From: Bacteroidales bacterium | Lineage (GTDB): Bacteria; Bacteroidota; Bacteroidia; Bacteroidales; Muribaculaceae | Length of the DNA: 8,609 bases | Direction: 5' to 3' | NCBI GenBank assembly: GCA_900767075.1 | Contig: CAAFXX010000008.1 | Coordinates: 1 to 8,609 of the forward strand | The notes under the pieces: model-generated | Told to the model about the DNA's origin: nothing | The model's database searches: none | Seen by the model: the letters and a program-made list of their open reading frames with translations, nothing else | Program-made: the position numbers and the translations under genes | In this document: positions 1-6,483 of the stretch, in pieces | Layout: every line of letters begins with the position of its first letter | Position numbering within the stretch: the stretch's first letter is position 1

Positions 1-255
1 CTTGATGTCGCCTGTGGTCAGAGTGCCTGCGGCATGTTTCTCCTGCACTGCATGGCAAAGGTCGCGCATGCGTATCGCGGCGTCTGCCATTGCGGAATAA
101 GTGGGGAGAACGGTGTGCTGAACGTATGCCTCGGTGGCTGATTTGAGCGCCTGCTCTTTCTGGGAGAGATCATCGCTGGCGGGGCCGTCGTTGTTCGAAC
201 AGGCAGTGAAGAGGAATGCCGCAGCCCCCAGCATAATGAGTTTTGAAATCTTCAT
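1..255 (-). CDS. Imelysin-like lipoprotein, N-terminal 85 residues (partial, runs off left edge)
   Basis: The frame is open from an ATG at 255 down to base 1, giving 85 residues. Seen: a signal peptide MKISKLIMLGAAAFLFTAC with a lipobox-like FTA|C at Cys19, so probably signal peptidase II cleavage and lipidation. It is followed by a short polar, acidic linker (SNNDGPASDD) of the kind that precedes surface or periplasmic domains in Bacteroidetes lipoproteins. The next part, YVQHTVLPTYSAMADAAIRM and onwards, resembles the first helix of imelysin/peptidase M75 family proteins (IrpA-type), where a helix 'Y..tvlPtY..la..a..L' starts the helical bundle. Known: imelysin-like proteins are envelope proteins linked to iron or other metal uptake; most lack demonstrated peptidase activity. 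It lies 29 nt downstream of the porin gene on the same strand, so co-transcription is likely. The GxHxxE-type motif expected later in the family lies outside the window, so the assignment rests on the N-terminus and the neighbour only. Confidence 0.75.
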   Translation of the reverse strand, partial: MKISKLIMLGAAAFLFTACSNNDGPASDDLSQKEQALKSATEAYVQHTVLPTYSAMADAAIRMRDLCHAVQEKHAAGTLTTGDIK

Positions 256-284
256 GAATGCTATTTTATTTAGTTTTGTTTACG

Positions 285-1619
285 TCACTTGAACCAGCCG
301 ACATAGGCGATGCCGAGATTTACGGCGGGCTCATTGTTGTATTTTTTGTCAAGGATGCCGTACGTATAGTCAGCCTTGACTACAATCTGCGGGATAGGCA
401 TCCAGTTTATGCCCGCCGAGATTTTATTCCTCTTGCACCATTGAAGCGCAGTTCCGCTCTCCATTTTCGCCATGGAGTCGTAGTAATCGTATCGGCCGAA
501 AACATAGAGCTTCTGACGTGCCAGCTTAGGAACGAGAGAGAAGAAGTCATAGCCTGCCTCCACTCCCGCGATCACCACGTCGGAAGCGACCTCCTGCCGT
601 TTGGAAGTGGAATTCTTCGACATCGCCATGTTGAACCGGCTTATATGCGCGGCGTCGCCCAGATGGCCCCAGTCTACATTGCCCCGCGCGAGGAGCCCGT
701 GTCCCTCGTATTTGAAATCGAACGAAAGTATGGAGACCGTTCCCCGGATACCCTTGTTTTTCTCGGAATCGGTCGGATAAAGTGTGTTTCTGAAAGAATT
801 CCCCACATATCCGCTAAGACCGAGCCGCAGTCCTTTCACACTGTAATTGTCGACTCTTCCGGCAAATGCGTAGTTGTTGGCTATTTTAAACTCAAAGGGA
901 GACGCCGAGCCGTCATGAATCCAGCTCTGGTTTCCGAAGCGCTCGGAATCAAGTCCGGGCATGAACATGGCCATGTAGGACCATTTTCCTGCACGGCCCG
1001 AAAGCGACAGCGCGACCTCGTGCCATGTGCAGGGAAGGATTGTGTTCTCTCCTTCCGGTCTGTAGACACCGAAGAACTGGTTCGGTTCGTGGTGGGCGTT
1101 CGTGGCGCCGACCGGCACCACCTGCATGCCGGCGCGGAGCTTCAATTGTGGAAAGAACTCCTTCTGGATATAAAACTGTTCCAAGGCAACCTCTCCGCCA
1201 CGCTCTATCTCGTTTTCATACTCTCCCGCCTCTTCAGTCTCTATTTCTATGGCCGATTCCGTGCCTCCGTGTTCAAATTCGATTTCCGAGGAAAACGACC
1301 ATCCTCTTCCGAAATCGTATCCGAGATAGATGACTACATGCGGAAGGTCAAAACGACCGTGGCTGCCTTTATACTTTCCGGGCTCGGAATACCTGAGATA
1401 ATTGTCACTGTAAAAGTTTCGCGACATCGCGACTTCACCATATCCCCCGACATGGAGCCTGTCCCACAGCGACACCTTGGCTTTTGTTTTTGTCAGAGCC
1501 ACGCTGTCTGCCTTTGTAAAGACTGCAGGGCTCTCCATTCCGTTGGTATTTTGGGAGTATACCGTTGATGAGGCGGTCAGCAATATGGTGGCAACCGCTA
1601 TAATACCTTTCGCTTTCAT
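285..1619 (-). CDS. Outer-membrane porin (phosphate-selective porin O/P-like), partner of imelysin lipoprotein
   Basis: 444 aa. The frame could be extended upstream to 1700, but the ATG at 1619 is chosen because it begins a clean signal peptide (MKAKGIIAVATILLTASSTV, cleavage probably near YS|QN, residues 22-23). The mature protein has alternating amphipathic beta-strand segments with many Tyr/Phe/Trp and Gly turns throughout (for example LHVGGYGEVAMSRNFYSD, residues 55-72, and GRYDYYDS near 376-383), as expected for a 16-18 strand barrel. The block SHGRFDLPHVVIYLGYDFG (86-104) and VYRPEGENTILPCTWHE (185-201) are typical of Bacteroidetes O/P-type porins that I recognise beside imelysin genes. 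Residues 112-147 are strikingly rich in Glu (14 of 36), probably an extracellular or constriction loop. Inferred role: passive outer-membrane uptake of a substrate, perhaps metal-related, that the downstream imelysin lipoprotein handles. The substrate cannot be read from the sequence. Confidence 0.85.
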   Translation of the reverse strand: MKAKGIIAVATILLTASSTVYSQNTNGMESPAVFTKADSVALTKTKAKVSLWDRLHVGGYGEVAMSRNFYSDNYLRYSEPGKYKGSHGRFDLPHVVIYLGYDFGRGWSFSSEIEFEHGGTESAIEIETEEAGEYENEIERGGEVALEQFYIQKEFFPQLKLRAGMQVVPVGATNAHHEPNQFFGVYRPEGENTILPCTWHEVALSLSGRAGKWSYMAMFMPGLDSERFGNQSWIHDGSASPFEFKIANNYAFAGRVDNYSVKGLRLGLSGYVGNSFRNTLYPTDSEKNKGIRGTVSILSFDFKYEGHGLLARGNVDWGHLGDAAHISRFNMAMSKNSTSKRQEVASDVVIAGVEAGYDFFSLVPKLARQKLYVFGRYDYYDSMAKMESGTALQWCKRNKISAGINWMPIPQIVVKADYTYGILDKKYNNEPAVNLGIAYVGWFK

Positions 1620-1637
1620 GATGCCTGGTTTTGTCTG

Positions 1638-1669
1638 CAAAATTACTTGCATCCACATAATGGGACAAT
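1638..1669 (-). promoter_or_regulatory. Bacteroidetes-type promoter for the porin-imelysin unit
   Basis: On the minus strand TAATTTTG (plus positions 1638-1645) matches the Bacteroidetes -7 consensus TAnnTTTG exactly. An ATTG (plus positions 1666-1669) sits 20 nt upstream of it and can serve as the -33 TTTG/TTG element. Transcription would start near 1631, leaving a leader of roughly a dozen bases before the ATG at 1619. This promoter overlaps the in-frame upstream extension of the porin, which supports 1619 as the true start. No clear Fur-type operator is visible. Confidence 0.55.
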
Positions 1670-1925
1670 ACCCAGAAATATTAGTTTTAAGTGTCCGCAT
1701 CTCGCAAAAAAAGAAAACATATACCCTGTTGTTTGGATTGACGGATTGTGGTTTTTAACATAGGCACATGCCGGAATCCCCCAAATGATGTATCATACCC
1801 AATAGTCGGTAGCCTTATTCGGTTTAATCATTCTTATGGCGGTGTTTCTGCTATTGGAAAGTGTTTCAATCTCAAATTTCCATACAAAACAGGTGTCTTA
1901 TTCCTAAAATATCGCATTTTTTGTA

Positions 1926-1933
1926 TATATTTG
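1926..1933 (+). promoter_or_regulatory. Bacteroidetes -7 promoter element for the secreted-protein cluster
   Basis: TATATTTG matches the consensus TAnnTTTG exactly. A good -33 TTTG at the expected distance (around 1902-1906, TTCCT) is not present, so the promoter may be weak or need an activator. Transcription from here would start near 1940 and give a leader of about 45-50 nt. A purine-rich run in that leader (1948-1965) ends 22 nt before the ATG, too far for a normal Shine-Dalgarno, and the bases just before the ATG are A/T-rich as is usual in this phylum. Confidence 0.5.
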
Positions 1934-1987
1934 CAAAATATAAGCACAAGAGAGAGGAAAAGAAGTTATTCATTTCAAACTTTATCT

Positions 1988-4435
1988 ATGAAAAAAATTA
2001 CTCTAATTGCCGGGGCATGCGCTTTGACTTGCGGATTTGCGTTGATGTCGTATGCCGCCGTGCCATTCCGCAAAGGGCTGAACGACATTCGCCGGCCTGC
2101 CGGTAAGAACGCGCTGAAGGTCAAGGCAAAGAGCCCGGAGCCGGTTGTGATGCTCGAAGAAGATTTTTCTAAGTTTAGCGACGGCAGCGAGGAGAATCCG
2201 GGCGAAGAAATCAAGAATCCCGACAGATATTACATTTCGGAAGACCTGACGGCACAGCCCGGCTGGACCGGCATGGGGCTTCATCCCTGCGGCGGCAGCG
2301 TGCTCGTCATGCCTTATATGTATGATGCCGGCTATGGCGACGGACCGGAATTGACCGACGGATATATCTCCACGCCACCGATGCCTCTCGGCGGAACGGT
2401 GACAGTCACTTTCCGTGCCAAGGCGCATAAGCCCGGCACCGACCTCTGGGTTGCCGTCTGCGACGATTATTACGGTCCTGCCGACTCCGAATCGTTCTAT
2501 CCCGGCGAGGAATGGAGTGAATACTCCTTCACCACATCCGAAGCCTCGCTGACCGACAATTCCTATTTCCAGTTCCGTCCCTACGACGGCGGCGAGGCTT
2601 ATATCGACGACATCAGGATTACGCTCGTGCGCGACCGCATCGCGACTCCCTACGCATTGCCTGCGACCAATGTCTCCCCCACGGAATTTAAAGCCAACTG
2701 GGAGGAAACAGGGGCTCCGTCCTACCTTCTGTCTGTCTACAGCCTGGTGCCCGATGAAAATCCTGTGACCGGGAAACTGTTCCAGAATTTCGACGGAATA
2801 ACCCCCGACGGAGAGAACAAGAACATCCCGGAGGGGTGGACAATGACGTTCGGCGGCAAGACGGTTTCCCGGGAAGAAGGGAACTTCTCGTCGGCACCCC
2901 AGTCAGTGGTGTTTGACGAAGTCACCGACATGATCGAGACTCCGCGCACCGAGTATCCGCTTACCAATCTCGATTTCTGGGTAAAGCCCTCGTCGATGGA
3001 GCAGGAGGAGGAATTCATGTCGCTGCTGAGGGTCGAGGTATACCATGCCGAGACTGAAGCATGGGAGTCGATAGCTCAGGTTCCGAACTCCTGGATGGAG
3101 GAGAACGGAGGCATTTATGGCTACACCACCGATGAAATGGGTTCCGACGTCGTTCAGGTACGCCTCAGCATGATTCAGAAGGGCGTGGTTGACTTTTATC
3201 TTGACGACCTGACCCTCAGCTATGCTTCAAACGGCACCAGGGTGGACGTCCTGAAAGACGCCGAATTCAATGCTTCCGGTGTGACAGTGAAGGACATCAA
3301 CCCCGCCGCCGATACCTATTATATTGTCAAGGCAAAGGACGGCGAGGTCGTCTCGCCGGCAAGCAGCAGCATCTGGGTCGACGGAATCGCCGGACTTAAG
3401 GTGAACGCCCTCCCCGCCACCGACGTGACCAACACCTCGTTTACCGCCAACTGGGAACCGCTCGGCCATGCCACTTCCTACAAAGTTGATGCATATGCCA
3501 CGACAAGCGCTGACGAAGATATGGCAGGCGTCGTTGTCCTTGAGGAATCGTTCGACAATATCAACGAGGGAACCGTGGAGAATCCCGGAACAGACTGGCA
3601 GTCTCCATATGATTTTTCGGCAAAGGGATGGGCGTCTACAGGCTGGTGCGCCACCCAGCCCGCATGGATCGAGGGGATGGCGGGAACCACCGGTACGTCA
3701 TGGTGGGGCACCGCCGGGCTGCTTTACTCCCCGCTGCTCGACCTGAGCTGCGACGGCGGCGAGGGCTTCGACGTTGACCTGACCGTCCTCACCACTGTCA
3801 ACGACCTCTCGCACCTCGGCATTCAGGAACCGGAGGGCGTATTCGCCATGGTGCTCGACAACCCCGCCTCTACCCAGGCACTTGCCTCAGGTCTGCTCGA
3901 CACTCCGGTCGCCGGGATCAATTCCGGTAAGGTTCACGTCGACACCAAAGCTGTCGGAGACCTTAAGAACGTGTACGTGGCTTTGATGAACAAGAGCGGC
4001 TCCCCCTTCTTCGTGGATCACGTCAAGATCACCCAGAACCTCAGGAAGGGCGAGGTCCTCAGCCGTCCCTTAGCCAGCGTAACGGCTGAAGGGACATCAT
4101 TGGAATTCAAGGGCCTCGACCCGGTTTCCGATCATTCATATGCGGTGACCGCCTCCACCACCCGCGACTACCGGAATTACATTTCCGAGCCTTCCGACCG
4201 GCAGGAAGTGTCGACCAAGGCTATGGGCGTGGAGAATGTCATTCCCGAGGGCTTTTCAGTAAAATGCACCGAAGGGGCGCTTGAAATCTCGGCTCCCGCC
4301 GGCACTGCATGGAGCGTGTATACCGTGACCGGCATCCGCGTGGCTTCCGGTTCAGGAAACTCCACGGTATCACTCGGCAAAGGCATATATCTCGTGAAGA
4401 CAGGCTCCGGAACACTGAAACTGTCAGTAAGATAA
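1988..4435 (+). CDS. T9SS-secreted modular surface protein with two split FnIII domains and three adhesin-like modules
   Basis: 815 aa. The start at 1988 is chosen for its signal peptide (MKKITLIAGACALTCGFALM..., cleavage near YAA|VP, residue 24). Seen in order: a basic linker (25-55); module 1 (about 56-213), opening LEEDFSKF and closing YIDDIRITL; first half of an FnIII-like domain (218-258, with LPATNV at 224 and ANWE at 236); module 2 (264-410), opening LFQNFDGI and closing DFYLDDLTL; second half of that FnIII (about 415-467, K435, P439, Y445); first half of a second FnIII (470-508, LPATDV at 475, ANWE at 487); module 3 (518-683), opening LEESFDNI and closing FFVDHVKIT; second FnIII half (about 685-743, K708, P712, Y718); and a T9SS-type sorting domain (747-815) ending in YLVKTGSGTLKLSVR. 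The modules resemble the 'choice-of-anchor J'/cleaved-adhesin jelly-roll families known from Bacteroidetes surface proteins. No catalytic motif is seen. Inferred role: surface adhesion or glycan/protein binding after export through T9SS. The ligand is unknown. Confidence 0.85.
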   Translation: MKKITLIAGACALTCGFALMSYAAVPFRKGLNDIRRPAGKNALKVKAKSPEPVVMLEEDFSKFSDGSEENPGEEIKNPDRYYISEDLTAQPGWTGMGLHPCGGSVLVMPYMYDAGYGDGPELTDGYISTPPMPLGGTVTVTFRAKAHKPGTDLWVAVCDDYYGPADSESFYPGEEWSEYSFTTSEASLTDNSYFQFRPYDGGEAYIDDIRITLVRDRIATPYALPATNVSPTEFKANWEETGAPSYLLSVYSLVPDENPVTGKLFQNFDGITPDGENKNIPEGWTMTFGGKTVSREEGNFSSAPQSVVFDEVTDMIETPRTEYPLTNLDFWVKPSSMEQEEEFMSLLRVEVYHAETEAWESIAQVPNSWMEENGGIYGYTTDEMGSDVVQVRLSMIQKGVVDFYLDDLTLSYASNGTRVDVLKDAEFNASGVTVKDINPAADTYYIVKAKDGEVVSPASSSIWVDGIAGLKVNALPATDVTNTSFTANWEPLGHATSYKVDAYATTSADEDMAGVVVLEESFDNINEGTVENPGTDWQSPYDFSAKGWASTGWCATQPAWIEGMAGTTGTSWWGTAGLLYSPLLDLSCDGGEGFDVDLTVLTTVNDLSHLGIQEPEGVFAMVLDNPASTQALASGLLDTPVAGINSGKVHVDTKAVGDLKNVYVALMNKSGSPFFVDHVKITQNLRKGEVLSRPLASVTAEGTSLEFKGLDPVSDHSYAVTASTTRDYRNYISEPSDRQEVSTKAMGVENVIPEGFSVKCTEGALEISAPAGTAWSVYTVTGIRVASGSGNSTVSLGKGIYLVKTGSGTLKLSVR

Positions 4436-4449
4436 AATCCATTTAACCA

Positions 4450-4492
4450 TCATGATGAAGTCGTACATTTTTTTTGTACGGCTTCATCATGA
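4450..4492 (+). terminator. Long intergenic hairpin with poly-T loop (terminator or attenuator-like)
   Basis: The left arm CATGATGAAGTCGTAC (4451-4466) pairs with GTACGGCTTCATCATG (4476-4491) over 16 bp with a single G-U wobble; T4450 and A4492 add a 17th pair. The loop is ATTTTTTTT. It begins 14 nt after the stop of the 815-aa gene and ends 18 nt before the next ATG. There is no U-tract after the 3' arm, so it is not a textbook intrinsic terminator. It could be a terminator with partial read-through, an mRNA 3'-end stabiliser or a processing site. No TAnnTTTG box is seen between it and 4511, so the next gene probably depends on read-through. Confidence 0.55.
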
Positions 4493-4510
4493 CACATAAT
4501 TCATTATGAT

Positions 4511-4999
4511 ATGAAACACTTTTTGACTCAGATTCTCTGCGGGGCAGTCCTCGCTCTGGCGGGAGCCGGAATCGCGGGAGCGGCGGAGAAGGCTGTCGTG
4601 GTGATTTCGGCTGACGGCTCGCAGCGGCAGGAACTCCTGGCCAATGTGGAGCGCATTGAAATCGGCAAGAATTCAGTGACTGTGAAGACCGCGGGCGGCG
4701 ACGCCTGGTCGGAGGCATTCGATGAGATTGACCGCATACTCATAGGCGCAGAATATTCCGCCGTGCAGCAGATCACATCGCCCGGCGACATCGCCGTATG
4801 GCCCACAGTCACCTCCGATTATCTCAATGTGAGTGGCCTGCACAACAGCGATACAATCAGGGTCTATGACCTCAACGGAGTCCTTTGTGTCTCGGCCACC
4901 GCCAACGACGGACTGACAACCGTGGACCTCTCCCCGCTCCCAGCCGGCGCGTACATCGTCGCCACCGGCAGAAACTCAGTAAAAATCATCAAGAAATAA
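4511..4999 (+). CDS. Small T9SS-sorted exported protein (signal peptide, short beta-rich segment, type A sorting domain)
   Basis: 162 aa. Signal peptide residues 1-25 (MKHFLTQILCGAVLALAGAG..., cleavage near GAA|EK). Residues 27-80 form a short segment of the pattern 'V.I..DG......L.NVERIEI....VTV...G.....FDEIDRILIG'. This pattern is common at the N-termini of Bacteroidales exported proteins, where a short beta-rich unit ends in 'V..I.F'. Residues 93-162 are a clear T9SS type A sorting domain: DIAVWPTVTSDYLNVSG, IRVYDLNGVLCV, then VDLSPLPAGAYIVATG and VKIIKK. The usual 'YPNPA' opening is replaced by VWPTVTS. Almost nothing lies between the two parts, so the mature protein before CTD removal would be only about 65 residues. 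Role unknown; it may be a structural surface peptide or an accessory of its neighbours. It ends 9 nt before the next gene, which suggests translational coupling. Confidence 0.85.
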   Translation: MKHFLTQILCGAVLALAGAGIAGAAEKAVVVISADGSQRQELLANVERIEIGKNSVTVKTAGGDAWSEAFDEIDRILIGAEYSAVQQITSPGDIAVWPTVTSDYLNVSGLHNSDTIRVYDLNGVLCVSATANDGLTTVDLSPLPAGAYIVATGRNSVKIIKK

Positions 5000-5008
5000 T
5001 CTGACAAA

Positions 5009-6370
5009 ATGAGAAAAAGTATAATCATGGCGGCGGTCCTTGCACTCGCCGCCATCGGGGCCTCCGCACAGGAGGACGACACCATGTATCTTGTCAAAGG
5101 CGACCGTGTGGTCGGCAAATACAATGTGGATGCCGTGGATTACATCACATTCAGGCTTCCCGACGACGTGCGCGACGAGGCAATTTGGCTTACCGTCGAC
5201 AATGTAGGGAAAAACACGGTGACCTATACCGTCAACGCCGCGACTCCGACCACCACATACGCCCATAACATCCTGTCCTATTATGACGTGAACTATTTCG
5301 CCATGGACACATTCGGCGACATGCTCGATAACCTCGAGGAGGAGGAGAAGCTCATGTGCCTCAAGCAGGTTCTTGCCGGCAATGCCTTCCTCGGCAGGGG
5401 CACCCAAAGCGTCACCCAGACCGATTTCGAGCAATGGGACCAGGCGGAATACGCCCGTTTCAGCGTCATGCCCGGCACAAAATACTATCTCTGCGCATGG
5501 GAAGTCGATCCGGAAACGCAGGATCCCCTCGACACGTTCATCTATCAGACGCTCCAGACCCTCCCCTCCGATGAGGTCGGCCTCGGTCTCGACATTCAGT
5601 TCAAGGCTAACAATGCCGAGGGAATGGCGTTCACCTTCACCGGCAGCGACAAGATCCTTTACGTACGCACATGCTGGGGCATGGCTGACATGATGGAGGC
5701 TTACGAGCAGGCTTACGGCAGGGATTTCCTCATGGGAACGTTCGGACAGAACTGGACCCTCGCCTTCCTCGCCGGATACGGTGACCTTCAGCCCGATATC
5801 GAGAACGCCACATGGCCTGCATATGATCCGGGCGAATACGTGATGTACTGCGACGCATACGACGCACAGGGCAATGTGCAGCATTTCAAGCAGACCTATA
5901 CCTACGAGACCGGTGAAGTTTCCGAAGGCCCCACGATCACCGTCTACTCAAAGGACAAGGGCGTAAAGGACGGCAAGGGATTCGTGAAGGTCAACTTCGA
6001 GATTTCTCCCAGCAACGTGGAGGAGGCTTATGTCCGCATGGCGGAGGAGAACTGGGTCGACGACCGAGTGAACATGGGCTATACCCTTGCCGACGTGGCA
6101 TGCGGCGGCGACGCCACCGACATAACGAATGCCATCAACACCACTGGCGAATATACTTTCGAGTCGGACGAAGTGGGCGACGCATGGATGTCGATCCTTA
6201 TCTATGCCAAGGACAAGGAGGGCGGCAAGACCGTGCAGCGTCTGAACTTCAACACCCTTGAGGGCTCGGAATGGGCGGTTCCCTATCCCGTGCATGCGCC
6301 CAAGGCGATAGCGCCCGTCAAAAAGATCAAATCGAAACGCAATCCCTCCATCGCCCGCGCAGGCAAGTAA
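5009..6370 (+). CDS. Exported protein with N-terminal beta segment and probable FnIII/Ig-like repeats, no sorting domain
   Basis: 453 aa, family not recognised by name. Signal peptide MRKSIIMAAVLALAAIGASA with cleavage near ASA|QE (residues 20-21); no lipobox Cys, so probably soluble in the periplasm or secreted. Residues 25-48 (YLVKGDRVVGKYNVDAVDYI) share the 'DG..V....V..VD.I.F' pattern with the 162-aa neighbour. The rest can be read as three beta-sandwich repeats, about 56-184, 190-301 and 308-416. They close with similar strands: CAWEVDPETQDPLDTFIYQT (162-181), CDAYDAQGNVQHFKQTYTYE (281-300) and IYAKDKEGGKTVQRLNFNT (398-416). PGTKYYLCAWEVD (155-167) is typical of the F-G region of FnIII-like folds. 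The C-terminus (433-453) is a Lys/Arg-rich tail with no T9SS domain, unlike the two upstream proteins. No catalytic residues are evident. It is the last gene before a strong terminator. Confidence 0.8.
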   Translation: MRKSIIMAAVLALAAIGASAQEDDTMYLVKGDRVVGKYNVDAVDYITFRLPDDVRDEAIWLTVDNVGKNTVTYTVNAATPTTTYAHNILSYYDVNYFAMDTFGDMLDNLEEEEKLMCLKQVLAGNAFLGRGTQSVTQTDFEQWDQAEYARFSVMPGTKYYLCAWEVDPETQDPLDTFIYQTLQTLPSDEVGLGLDIQFKANNAEGMAFTFTGSDKILYVRTCWGMADMMEAYEQAYGRDFLMGTFGQNWTLAFLAGYGDLQPDIENATWPAYDPGEYVMYCDAYDAQGNVQHFKQTYTYETGEVSEGPTITVYSKDKGVKDGKGFVKVNFEISPSNVEEAYVRMAEENWVDDRVNMGYTLADVACGGDATDITNAINTTGEYTFESDEVGDAWMSILIYAKDKEGGKTVQRLNFNTLEGSEWAVPYPVHAPKAIAPVKKIKSKRNPSIARAGK

Positions 6371-6425
6371 GCCGACGGCGATGGCCATTACAGCCGACCG
6401 ATAAGTTTTATCCGTCAGCTCAAAT

Positions 6426-6461
6426 AAAAGGTCCGGCTTCCTTACGGGAGCCGGACCTTTT
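6426..6461. terminator. Bidirectional intrinsic terminator between convergent units
   Basis: AAAAGGTCCGGCTTCC (6426-6441) pairs with GGGAGCCGGACCTTTT (6446-6461): 16 bp, one G-U pair, tetraloop TTAC. The outer A4/T4 ends give a U-run on either strand, so the same hairpin can end the plus-strand unit (stop at 6370) and the minus-strand DUF362 gene (stop at 6484). The 55 bases between 6371 and 6425 hold nothing else that I can identify. Confidence 0.88.
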
Positions 6462-6483
6462 CATTTCGCCTTTAAAGAGGGTC

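Larger units (their letters stand above)
1620..1987. other. Divergent intergenic region (368 nt) between porin and adhesin-like gene
   Basis: AT-rich DNA between two divergent starts. It holds a promoter at each end (1638-1669 minus, 1926-1933 plus). The middle part, about 1700-1900, has no convincing gene, RNA gene or strong hairpin. A frame continuous with the 815-aa gene stays open from 1748, but its product has no signal peptide at its N-terminus and it crosses the predicted plus-strand promoter, so I treat it as non-coding. A short dyad, ATGAT-GT-ATCAT at 1785-1796, is the only operator-like symmetry noticed and is too short to call. Confidence 0.6.

Noticed and set aside
258..1568. Long plus-strand open frame (436 codons) opposite the porin
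   Set aside because: It is antisense to a gene with a signal peptide and barrel pattern; its product has no signal, domain or plausible composition, and the frame stays open because of codon bias on the other strand.
1620..1700. N-terminal extension of the porin by 27 residues
   Set aside because: It overlaps the promoter at 1638-1669 and would place hydrophilic residues before the signal peptide that starts at 1619.
1785..1796. Dyad ATGAT-GT-ATCAT as an operator
   Set aside because: Five-base arms are expected by chance in AT-rich DNA and there is no second copy or placement over a promoter.
1748..1987. N-terminal extension of the 815-aa protein by 80 residues
   Set aside because: It would bury the signal peptide at residue 81 and run through the TATATTTG promoter box; the ATG at 1988 begins a normal signal sequence.
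4976..5884. Minus-strand open frame of 302 codons opposite the 453-aa gene
   Set aside because: Shadow frame; the plus strand has a signal peptide, tight spacing to the upstream gene and a consistent protein pattern.
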